A stretch of 64,000 nt of DNA, from NCBI GenBank assembly GCA_002415785.1, contig DIAJ01000026.1:1-64000 (forward strand), written 5' to 3'. The DNA comes from Flavobacteriales bacterium UBA5081. Its GTDB lineage: Bacteria; Bacteroidota; Bacteroidia; Flavobacteriales_E; Vicingaceae. Each line of letters starts with the position of its first letter. Positions within the stretch are counted from its first letter, which is position 1. Shown piece after piece: positions 55,901 to 62,793 of this stretch. The position numbers and the translations under genes were made by a program. Under the pieces are notes generated by a model that was not told where the DNA came from, searched no databases, and saw only the letters and a program-made list of their open reading frames with translations.

Positions 55901-57903
55901 TGATAATTTCCGGCAAAGCAAGAATTGGCTAAAATGGTTGGATATTTCCCGCGGTTGTTCAACTTATCCGGACTGTCGATGCTGATGTCAAAATTCCCTG
56001 TTGCCGAAGCATGTCCAAAAAAAGTCATGATGCCCACTCCATTATTAATCAAAGTGCGAATTGAGTCCGAAAGGGAAGTTTGGAAGGGCGAAGAGGAGCT
56101 TTTTCGGAAAGTTTTTACATCCCCACCCAAGGGAATTTGTTGAAAATCGTTGGCAAATCCATTTAAGTAATTCTCAAAACGATTGGTTTCAAAAAGGGTA
56201 TTTCCTCCGGCAAAATGCAAAGCTTGTTTCATCCACAAAGCCTGGGGTGCGTTTTCGTATTCCACTACTTTGTCTAAGTAATTTCTTATGTCCGTTATGT
56301 TTTTCGCACTTAGTCGACCTTGAGGAATTAGCGGCTCAAATTTGGTGTTTCCCAAGCCGGCAGTAATTAAATGATCTGCCGCCGGATTGCCCATGGTGGG
56401 CACCAAGTTTTGTTGATAGGCTATGGCATTTTTTCGATGTGCTTTTGCGGAAACAGATTTGCCAAACAAATATAGATGCGTGGCTTTGTGTGACCAATTT
56501 TGATGAATTTGATTGATAAAGTTTCGAATTGCCAATGGGTTTTTTGGAATTCCATAAGCGTACTGATGATACAATTGTTCAACATCTACCAACAAAACAT
56601 CGAGCCCTTGAGATTGTCGGTACGCTCTATAATTAACAGCGCCTTGCATTAACTGAGAATGACTTACCATCAAATAAAAGTCCGAACTGAGTTGACTTTC
56701 ATAGTCTACAAACTGAGCATTTGCACCTACAGCATTAATCGCTCCCACCGACTTTATTTGATTCACTGCCGAAAGCACCATTTTTTTCCGCCCATTGCCA
56801 TTAGGAACAATCGCTCGGTAGTTTCCCACGCCTTGTACTACTCTAATTTTTTTTGCATTGCTTAAATCGTAGAGCAATGGCTCCGCACCACCGTTAAAAT
56901 TATCTATTTCCAAATATTGCGCTTGCTGCGATTGACTATCATCTATCCAAAACTCTTCATAATTTGCCGCTGAGAGATTTAAATCGTGAGGATAAGTAAT
57001 GCGCAAATATGCCAAAGCCATACGATCAACTCTTCCTTGCTGATTGCTTAAGTCGTCGATGCTTTGAATGCGAACAATGTTGTTTCCATCGTTAATCTCG
57101 CTTGTTGAAAGCGTAGTATCTAAGTGAATGAGTTGATAGCCTTCAAAGATTTTATCAAAAGAATAATTTCCCAAGCTCACTCTCAAATGGTGGTCGCCAT
57201 TGTTTAAGCCTGCCCAGTTTGAAGCTCCTGCCACCTTAAAGTCAAACTCAATATACGGGCCTGCAGCATAACGATTGGGTGTTGAAATCACTTTGTTCCT
57301 GCTTTGTCCAAGATTAATGGCTACATCCATAAAACCTTCTGTGGAAACATATTCCGGATCGGTAGCTTGTGAAGAAAGAATTTCACCATCGTAATAATTA
57401 GAAGTGTAGGACTCCACTGACTCTTTCCAGACAAATGGGGCGGGAAAGTAATTGCTAAAATCAACTGCATTTTCTTCTTGAAAACGCAAATTGTTCGTTT
57501 GATTGTTCCAAGTCAAATAGTAGCTAATCGTATCGTTGATTAAGCTATAAAAAGGGTTAGGTTGATTGTTTTTCCCTTTGTAAAAAACGGTGTCGAGCCA
57601 ACCGTCGTTTGCTTCAGCATAGAACTCAATGTAATCCGTGGCATTAAAAACTCCATCTGCTTCGCCTTTTAGGTAAATCGGCTGCTCTTTTCCTTTGGCG
57701 AAAAGCTGTATGTTTTGCGGATTTATGGTAGAAAGCGGAATATTGGCATTGAGTAAATCTTGATAAGTAATGCGGTAAAGACCGTTTTCGGCTATTTTAA
57801 AATGGTAGTAAGATTGAGAATAATTAATCCACTCATTGCCGATGCTTTGAGCTGACAATGCAAAGGAGGTAATTGTCAGTATGAGCGCGAAGAGTGTTCT
57901 CAC
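52909..57903 (-). CDS. C25-family T9SS sortase, long PorU2-like form
   Basis: 1664 residues. Signal peptide, N-terminal beta domains, then a gingipain-type C25 peptidase domain with the catalytic His in 'IMTFFGHASATGN' (near 629) and Cys in 'ILANSCFAGN' (near 662). Several Ig-like domains follow, then a C-terminal FlgD-like/T9SS domain (about 1550-1664, 'LLNYPNPFSTSTRFVF', 'NGIYLYRVKM'). PorU removes the C-terminal signal of T9SS cargo and attaches it to the cell surface. The length is above the usual 1100-1300 of PorU and fits the long variant called PorU2. Overlaps the PorV-like gene by 4 bases. Confidence 0.88.
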   Translation of the reverse strand: MRTLFALILTITSFALSAQSIGNEWINYSQSYYHFKIAENGLYRITYQDLLNANIPLSTINPQNIQLFAKGKEQPIYLKGEADGVFNATDYIEFYAEANDGWLDTVFYKGKNNQPNPFYSLINDTISYYLTWNNQTNNLRFQEENAVDFSNYFPAPFVWKESVESYTSNYYDGEILSSQATDPEYVSTEGFMDVAINLGQSRNKVISTPNRYAAGPYIEFDFKVAGASNWAGLNNGDHHLRVSLGNYSFDKIFEGYQLIHLDTTLSTSEINDGNNIVRIQSIDDLSNQQGRVDRMALAYLRITYPHDLNLSAANYEEFWIDDSQSQQAQYLEIDNFNGGAEPLLYDLSNAKKIRVVQGVGNYRAIVPNGNGRKKMVLSAVNQIKSVGAINAVGANAQFVDYESQLSSDFYLMVSHSQLMQGAVNYRAYRQSQGLDVLLVDVEQLYHQYAYGIPKNPLAIRNFINQIHQNWSHKATHLYLFGKSVSAKAHRKNAIAYQQNLVPTMGNPAADHLITAGLGNTKFEPLIPQGRLSAKNITDIRNYLDKVVEYENAPQALWMKQALHFAGGNTLFETNRFENYLNGFANDFQQIPLGGDVKTFRKSSSSPFQTSLSDSIRTLINNGVGIMTFFGHASATGNFDISIDSPDKLNNRGKYPTILANSCFAGNYHQPNVMSTGEEYVLERSKGAIGFIANGNLGLPYPLSLYSGAYYEKMANENYNASIAENMRLAVQEIQDDFNDLSLKSVCLEMTLQGDPALKMYQAEKPDYTVLAEDVKVTPEDISTDLDSFRISIQIDNIGRAVNDSLAIRLSHDFPFQGKADTAYSRLIAPVFYQRKLTFSLPIDAITSAGENRFSLFLDPFNQIDELSVLNNRLDFSVEIRAGEIVPVFPDHFTLVGSQSIALKASTVYAFEEERAYVFEIDTTPNFNSSIKESTSKTDRGGVLEWSPQLLQSMQDNTVYFWRVSRQTQGSEPYNWRTASFQYINGKNGWSQQHIGQFKQNAFQFLKVNESNRKFEYTDRSSELLVRTKGSPTIAETNEILYGLDTDVRERSACGGTPAFLIAVLDSLTLESWKTPYFGENAQNDFGQANKDNYCAPDRQRSENHFLFRQNDSSQMLAMRDFLLNEIPNSNYIVVYTWFNINYDNIWAQDSSILLAFEQLGSSKIRTLENGEPFIFTVKKGRTNSVNEIAGDSASANIEIRRTLTTSANFGQMFTAQIGPGDQWQRLAYRFKKEEVNSQDSLVFNLSSVAENGSRTNVMNSHQFVLDTNITNLIPSNAQTLEFSVWSADEQNFTPPQLNYWQLVYNKAADLALSPADFFELSADTLQKGQNARIKIAVRNTAPKVVNEFDLRVSVRNSASQNQWDSTFVFTHTLQDTFKIVELEIPTLQLQGRQNVSLELNPQRMIKESHYFNNRGEFSIYVQDDRLNPLLDVTFDGRHIMNGELVSAKPEIRMRLEDDNQFLAVEDTSSFSIFLRLPSGDEKLVNFEGSQLGQLDFIPAQLPENVAEVRFQPNLLEDGMYRLRVQAKDASGNASGKNDYQVEFEVVNKSTVTHLLNYPNPFSTSTRFVFTLTGSQIPDQMQIQIMTITGKVVREIDQYELGPIRIGNNITEFAWDGKDEFGDQLANGIYLYRVKMRINGNSIEHRSSEVDEYFTKEFGKMYLLR

Positions 57904-58976
57904 TGTTTCTTATTTAAATCCAGCCGGAGTGAAAAGACGTTGGAATAAAGTGCAATCGATTGATCACCAATATCTGTAAATGCATAATCGATGCTAATGT
58001 AGTTAAATTTAACGCCTACTCCAAAGGTGGGTTGAAAAGTAGTTAAACGGTTTCCGTCGATATCGGTGGTAACTTGCACATTTCGAACTCCTGTTCGCAA
58101 GAAAATCAAATCGTCGTAAGAAGCCTCAAAGCCCAAGGTAGGATCCATAGAAATTGGGTCGGACTTGAGGATGGTGTTTCTTTTGCCGTCGAAAGTGTTA
58201 ACCAAATTCAATTCTGCCAAAAAGTTGATTCGATCGTTTACCACAAAAGCTCTGTTTACTGCCAAAACCAGTTCAGGCAAGGTAATTTCCACTGAATTGC
58301 CGGGAATTTCGTTTCCGGTGGCTTCAAAAACAGCTTCAGTTTCTTCATCTAAGTTAGCGCTCCAAGCGTTAAATGTGGTGGTTACATCTCTTCCCATGGC
58401 GGCAAAAGTCCACTGATTTTTTTGGTATTGAGCACCTAAATCAAAGCCAAAGCCCCAAGCATCTGCAAAATCGCCCACATTACGATGAACAATTTTAACA
58501 TTACCGCCATAGCTCAAACCCTCAATTTCGCTCTGACGCGAATAGCTGATTAATCCGGCATAATCTGCAGCAGAGAAAGTAGTAACTCGATTAAAATCGA
58601 TGTTTCCGTTTTGGTCGATGAGCTGAGTCGTATTGGGAATATCATCCACCCCGAAGCGAATAAAGGAAAAACCCAAAGCACTTTTCTCGTCAATTTTGGT
58701 GGCAAAAGAAGCGTAATCATAGGCTGCAATTCCAGCAAAATACTCTGAGTGCATAAAAGAAAACTGAAAATCGCTGTTCATTCTGCTCAATCCGGCGGGA
58801 TTCCAATAGCCGGCAGTAACGTCGTTGGCGTTGGCTACAAAAGCATTGGCCATGCCCATGGCGCGAGCTCCCACACCAATTTTCAAAAATTCGTTACTGT
58901 ATTTAGGCGCTTGAGCAAAGCTTTGAGTTACACCGATAGAAAGCAAAACACAAAGTAGTACAAAGGTCTTCTTCAT
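57900..58976 (-). CDS. PorV/PorQ-family outer-membrane protein
   Basis: 358 residues. Signal peptide (ending TQSFAQ), then 'FLKIGVGARAMGMANAFVAN' and 'AGYWNPAGLSRM', typical of the FadL-like PorV/PorQ family, with an even beta-barrel pattern to the end ('VFSLRLDLNKKQ'). PorV carries T9SS cargo from the translocon to the PorU sortase. The overlap with the sortase gene supports a working pair. It may be the PorU2 partner instead of the main PorV. Confidence 0.88.
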   Translation of the reverse strand: MKKTFVLLCVLLSIGVTQSFAQAPKYSNEFLKIGVGARAMGMANAFVANANDVTAGYWNPAGLSRMNSDFQFSFMHSEYFAGIAAYDYASFATKIDEKSALGFSFIRFGVDDIPNTTQLIDQNGNIDFNRVTTFSAADYAGLISYSRQSEIEGLSYGGNVKIVHRNVGDFADAWGFGFDLGAQYQKNQWTFAAMGRDVTTTFNAWSANLDEETEAVFEATGNEIPGNSVEITLPELVLAVNRAFVVNDRINFLAELNLVNTFDGKRNTILKSDPISMDPTLGFEASYDDLIFLRTGVRNVQVTTDIDGNRLTTFQPTFGVGVKFNYISIDYAFTDIGDQSIALYSNVFSLRLDLNKKQ

Positions 58977-58994
58977 AAATCCTTGTTAATAATT

Positions 58995-59036
58995 CAAAAG
59001 TAAAACTAAAAAGCCGCTTATTTATTTTCTAAGCGG
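58995..59036 (-). promoter_or_regulatory. Terminator-like hairpin and -7 element before the PorV-like gene
   Basis: On the minus strand a 7-bp stem CCGCTTA/TAAGCGG (59030-59036 with 59014-59020) is followed by CTTTTTAG, like an intrinsic terminator, and then by TACTTTTG (58995-59002), an exact -7 element 18 bases before the ATG. Either an attenuator or the terminator of a former upstream gene. The rest of 59037-59314 is AT-rich and otherwise plain. Confidence 0.5.
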
Positions 59037-59217
59037 TGAAATTAATTTTGAGAAAAACAATTACCAATGCTTAATGACTAATTGGTCAAATGGAATTAAT
59101 TTACGAACTGAGAAATCAAAAGAATTTCAAATTCTTTAAATAGCCGTTTTTAACCCCTTAGTAACGGCTACCTCCACTTTACTCCATTGAAAATCATTAC
59201 TCTTTGTTCTTTTTGGG

Positions 59218-59225
59218 TATATTTG
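59218..59225 (+). promoter_or_regulatory. -7 promoter element for the HEPN-like gene
   Basis: TATATTTG, exact TAnnTTTG, about 90 bases before the start at 59315. Confidence 0.4.
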
Positions 59226-59314
59226 TGATTGAATCTTACATCCAATAAACAAGTGAAAAAGTACTATGTTTATGGGGATGTTTATAAGTTAGCTAACATT
59301 TCATCAATACCTAA

Positions 59315-60550
59315 ATGAGTAAAAAAACTAAAACACGCTTTGAAAAAAGTATCCAATACCTTGAAGAAACTTTACCTGAATTTCAAAGGTATAAACCTGA
59401 AGATGTTTTTGATGTAAGGAATGATAGTGAAGTTCATATTCTATTTCCTTACGAGCATGACGATGAAGATATTATTCTAACAAAACAAGAAATAATTGAG
59501 CAGATTGAAGAATTCAAAGCGTATAAAATCGATATAGATGAAAGCAGAATTGAGACGCCGAATGCAATCTACTTTTTAATCTCAGGTCATTCATTTCAAG
59601 CCAATGTAATTTTTAGTCAGCAAATTAAAATTGAATCTAAATACAAGAATGTAGATATTAAAATTGATTACAAAAAGCGATTTCTATTGGGGCTAATCTC
59701 TCTAAAATTATCAGCATATGATGAAGATTATCAAAGCCCTATTTATGAAAGAAATTTACTAAGCCTAAAATATCCTAATTTCCTTAATAAGCAAAATTTA
59801 ACTCTAGAGAAAGAGGCTATAAATTCTTTTCTCTTTAATTTGTATTGTGACAATCAGTTAAATTTAAATTTAATGAGTTACGAATCATACATGTTCAAGT
59901 ATGATGAAGAATTACAGGAATTAGAAGATGAGGATGATTCTGAGGAAATCGATTCCGAACTCAAGCTTAAACCCCTCATAGAATATGATGATGGAATGAA
60001 AATGTTGCTTTCTGCTCAAACAATTTTTGATACCAATTTTAAATATTTAAGTCTCTATAAAATATTAGAACATTACTCAAGTACAGCCTTAAAAGTGGAT
60101 GCCTACGAAGAATTAGCAAAGAAATTAGATTCTCCAAAATCTCTCAATCCTGATAGCAGATACTTAAACTCTATCTTAGAGCTAGCCACCTCATTCGAAT
60201 TAAGAAAAAGAGATAAAGAATTAATTAAAATCGTTCTGAAGAAAAGTGTAGACTTAATGGATGTAAAGGAGCTGTTTCCCTTGTTTATTGAAGACAAGCT
60301 TAGTGGCTTAACTATTAACTACGCATCAAAGAAATCAGAAATAGACAAATTAGTAAATACTGTTGCTGAAATTTTGTATTCTACAAGAAATCAGTTGGCA
60401 CATGCCAAAGCAAACTTTACCGAGACAGGCTACGAGTGCCCTTCTGACCAACTTGATTCGTTAAATTCATTTACTGAGGCAGTAGCCATTAGAATAATTA
60501 GATGGTATGCAAGATTACCTTATCATATGAAAGAAAAAAACGTTAGCTAA
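59315..60550 (+). CDS. Uncharacterised protein with C-terminal HEPN-like motif
   Basis: 411 residues, no signal peptide or membrane segment. Acidic and helical; a run of Glu/Asp near 205-215 ('EELQELEDEDDSEEIDSE'). The C-terminal part (about 240-400) is all-helical with 'STRNQLAHAKANF', an R-x4-H motif like that of HEPN ribonucleases and Apea-type HEPN proteins, many of which act in phage defence. No partner gene is adjacent except the TA module 158 bases downstream. Function otherwise unknown. Confidence 0.7.
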   Translation: MSKKTKTRFEKSIQYLEETLPEFQRYKPEDVFDVRNDSEVHILFPYEHDDEDIILTKQEIIEQIEEFKAYKIDIDESRIETPNAIYFLISGHSFQANVIFSQQIKIESKYKNVDIKIDYKKRFLLGLISLKLSAYDEDYQSPIYERNLLSLKYPNFLNKQNLTLEKEAINSFLFNLYCDNQLNLNLMSYESYMFKYDEELQELEDEDDSEEIDSELKLKPLIEYDDGMKMLLSAQTIFDTNFKYLSLYKILEHYSSTALKVDAYEELAKKLDSPKSLNPDSRYLNSILELATSFELRKRDKELIKIVLKKSVDLMDVKELFPLFIEDKLSGLTINYASKKSEIDKLVNTVAEILYSTRNQLAHAKANFTETGYECPSDQLDSLNSFTEAVAIRIIRWYARLPYHMKEKNVS

Positions 60551-60562
60551 TCGAGTAGACAG

Positions 60563-60609
60563 CTCCGCCCCAAAATAGGAGCGGAGTTCGCCCCTGCCTC
60601 GTTGGCAGG
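60563..60609. repeat. Two adjacent hairpins after the HEPN-like gene
   Basis: CTCCGC/GCGGAG (60563-60568 and 60581-60586) and CCTGCC/GGCAGG (60593-60598 and 60604-60609). No T-run follows, so it is more like a REP-type repeat than a terminator. Confidence 0.5.
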
Positions 60610-60660
60610 CAGGAGTCCAACACTCTCAGCTGTAAAAACGGTGATACATTAAAGCAAAAT

Positions 60661-60691
60661 TTGTTTTGTACGGTTATTTGACGTACATTTG
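60661..60691 (+). promoter_or_regulatory. Promoter with overlapping palindromic operator of the tacA-tacT operon
   Basis: TTG (60661-60663), 20-base spacer, TACATTTG (60684-60691), exact -7 element. The perfect inverted repeat TGTACG/CGTACA (60667-60672 and 60682-60687) covers the spacer and the -7 element. Fits autorepression by the TacA antitoxin. Confidence 0.65.
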
Positions 60692-60708
60692 TTGATAACA
60701 AGATTATC

Positions 60709-60990
60709 ATGGAAGCACAAATCAATAAAGACGAAAGAATGGAGTTAAGAGTCTCCTCGACAGACAAAAGAATTTTCAAAAAAGCCCAAAAACTAAGTGG
60801 TGATAAATCATTTAGCAGCTTTGTTGTTCGAATTGTTAAAAAAGAAGCAGAAGCAATTATTTCTAAAAATGATCGAATAATTGCTACGGAAAAAGACCGT
60901 CAAGTTTTTTTTGATGCTGTTTTTGGTAATCTAAAACCAAATCAAAATTTAGTAGAGGCGGCTAAAAGATACAAATCAAAGAATTCTTAA
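60709..60990 (+). CDS. tacA: TacA-type antitoxin (DUF1778)
   Basis: 93 residues. N-terminal ribbon-helix-helix 'RMELRVSSTDKRIFKKAQKL', then a helix and the toxin-neutralising tail 'DRQVFFDAVFGNLKPNQNL'. In known pairs this protein binds its own operator and blocks the acetyltransferase toxin. Stop is 2 bases before the toxin gene. Confidence 0.92.
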   Translation: MEAQINKDERMELRVSSTDKRIFKKAQKLSGDKSFSSFVVRIVKKEAEAIISKNDRIIATEKDRQVFFDAVFGNLKPNQNLVEAAKRYKSKNS

Positions 60991-60992
60991 CA

Positions 60993-61484
60993 TTGAAAAT
61001 TTCAATCCTCGATAAAACGCACAATCGAAAAAACTTTGAATGTGAAGAAAAGTCACTTACGGACTATATTCAGAAGCAGGTTAGTCAAGACGTAAAAAAA
61101 AGACTTGCGATTTGTTTTGTAGCCTCTGACAGTGAAAATAACGTTAGAGGATATTACACTCTAACTAGTGAAAGCCTCGGAAGAGAATTAATCCCTGAAA
61201 AATACCTCAAAAAAGTTCCTAAAAACTATAATGCCCCAGTAATTTTACTTGGTCGATTAGCTAGAGACCAAAAGGAAAAAGGAACGGGTTTAGGAGAGCA
61301 CTTGTTGCTAGATGCCCTTTTTAGAACTTTTACATTATCTGAAGAAAGCATTGGTGCAATGGCTGTGGTTGTGGATCCGATTAATGATTACGCTATAAAG
61401 TTCTATGAAAAATATGGGTTTGAAAAGCTTCCAGATAGTGAAAAAATGTTTCTACCAATGAATACTATTAAGCAAATTGTATAA
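60993..61484 (+). CDS. tacT: TacT-type GNAT acetyltransferase toxin
   Basis: 163 residues, start TTG at 60993 (MKISILDKTHNRKNF). GNAT fold with 'VRGYYTLTSESLGRE', the acetyl-CoA loop 'LGRLARDQKEKGTGLGEHLL' and 'DPINDYAIKFYEKYGFEKL'. TacT toxins acetylate the amino group of charged tRNAs and stop translation. Full length, so this TA pair appears functional. Confidence 0.92.
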   Translation: MKISILDKTHNRKNFECEEKSLTDYIQKQVSQDVKKRLAICFVASDSENNVRGYYTLTSESLGRELIPEKYLKKVPKNYNAPVILLGRLARDQKEKGTGLGEHLLLDALFRTFTLSEESIGAMAVVVDPINDYAIKFYEKYGFEKLPDSEKMFLPMNTIKQIV

Positions 61485-61543
61485 AACAAAACGCATCACA
61501 ATCGACTAAGTAGGGACGAAAACCTTCTGCTTTTTTAAATACA

Positions 61544-62767
61544 TCAACTCAACCCAAAATGCGAGCTTGCCATTTCAACAATATCTTCGCCAATGGCTAA
61601 ACAAGCAGTGGCAGCCGGTGAAGGAGCATTGAGCACATGAATGCTGTTGTTTTTGTATTCGATTTTAAAATCATCAATCATTTCCCCGTCGGGACCAAGT
61701 GCCATGGCGCGCACTCCCGCTCTACCCGGTCTTAGGTCGTCCATTTCCAAAGAGGGAATCAATTTTTGCAAGCGATTTAAAAATAAACGCTTGCTAAAAG
61801 CTCGTTTGTATTCATCTAATCCAAACTTCCAATGCTTGGCAAAAAGCTTCCACGTTCCACCGTAAGAAAGAGCATCAGCTGTGTCTTTTAAATTAAAGTC
61901 CGTTTTACCGTAGCCTTCTCGCTTAAATGTAAAAACGGCATTAGGACCACACTCAATATTACCATCAACCATGCGCGTAAAATGAACGCCCAAAAAAGGA
62001 AATGCAGGATTGGGTACCGGATAAATCAAATGTTTAACCTTATGTTTGGCGTGATCTTCCAATTCATAATAATCTCCTCTAAATCCAACAATCTGCATTT
62101 CGGAGTCCACTCCGTCATTTTTCGCCAAACGATCTGACTGCAAACCACCACAAAAAATAAAATGTTTGCTGTAATAGGTGTTTTTGGAAGTTTTAAATTT
62201 GCTTACTTCCCCTTCCTCTAACATATTTTCAAAAGCTTCACCCAACACCACTTTAGAGTTCGGTTGAATGGCCAAAGCCAATTCCGCCATTTTCTCGGTA
62301 GCTCCCACAAAGTCAATAATCCCGGTGCAAGGAACGCGAATCCCCGCAATTCCTTCACAGTTGGGCTCTATTTCTCTCACTTGATCACCACTAATTTTCT
62401 CAATCCCTTCGGTGTCATTCGCCAAGCCATTAGAAAATATTTTATCTAAATGCGGCAACTCTGCTTCATCGGTAGCTACTACTACTTTGCCACACACATC
62501 GTGTTTCACATTATTCTCCTGTGCAAATTTCACCAAAGCCCTTCTTCCTTTTACACAGTTAATGGCTTTTTTTGAGCCGGGTTTGTAGTACAAGCCCGAG
62601 TGAATAACTCCGGAGTTGTGTCCGGTTTGATGCGCAGCTAAGGCATCTTCTTTTTCAATTAAAAGAATTTTTAAGTGAGGATATTGCTTTTGCAATTGAT
62701 AAAAAGTAGCCGCTCCTACAATTCCTCCTCCAATAATCGTGATATCGTAAACTTCTTTCTTTTCCAA
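61544..62767 (-). CDS. lhgO: L-2-hydroxyglutarate oxidase/dehydrogenase
   Basis: 407 residues. FAD motif 'IIGGGIVGAATFYQLQ', then 'HQTGHNSGVIHSGLYYKPGS', the signature of LhgO, and C-terminal 'NAPSPAATACLAIGEDIV'. Oxidises L-2-hydroxyglutarate to 2-oxoglutarate, passing electrons to quinone or oxygen. It follows the MFS gene by 26 bases on the same strand, so the two are probably co-transcribed. Confidence 0.93.
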   Translation of the reverse strand: MEKKEVYDITIIGGGIVGAATFYQLQKQYPHLKILLIEKEDALAAHQTGHNSGVIHSGLYYKPGSKKAINCVKGRRALVKFAQENNVKHDVCGKVVVATDEAELPHLDKIFSNGLANDTEGIEKISGDQVREIEPNCEGIAGIRVPCTGIIDFVGATEKMAELALAIQPNSKVVLGEAFENMLEEGEVSKFKTSKNTYYSKHFIFCGGLQSDRLAKNDGVDSEMQIVGFRGDYYELEDHAKHKVKHLIYPVPNPAFPFLGVHFTRMVDGNIECGPNAVFTFKREGYGKTDFNLKDTADALSYGGTWKLFAKHWKFGLDEYKRAFSKRLFLNRLQKLIPSLEMDDLRPGRAGVRAMALGPDGEMIDDFKIEYKNNSIHVLNAPSPAATACLAIGEDIVEMASSHFGLS

Positions 62768-62793
62768 AGATCTTCAATTTTAGTTACACAAAA

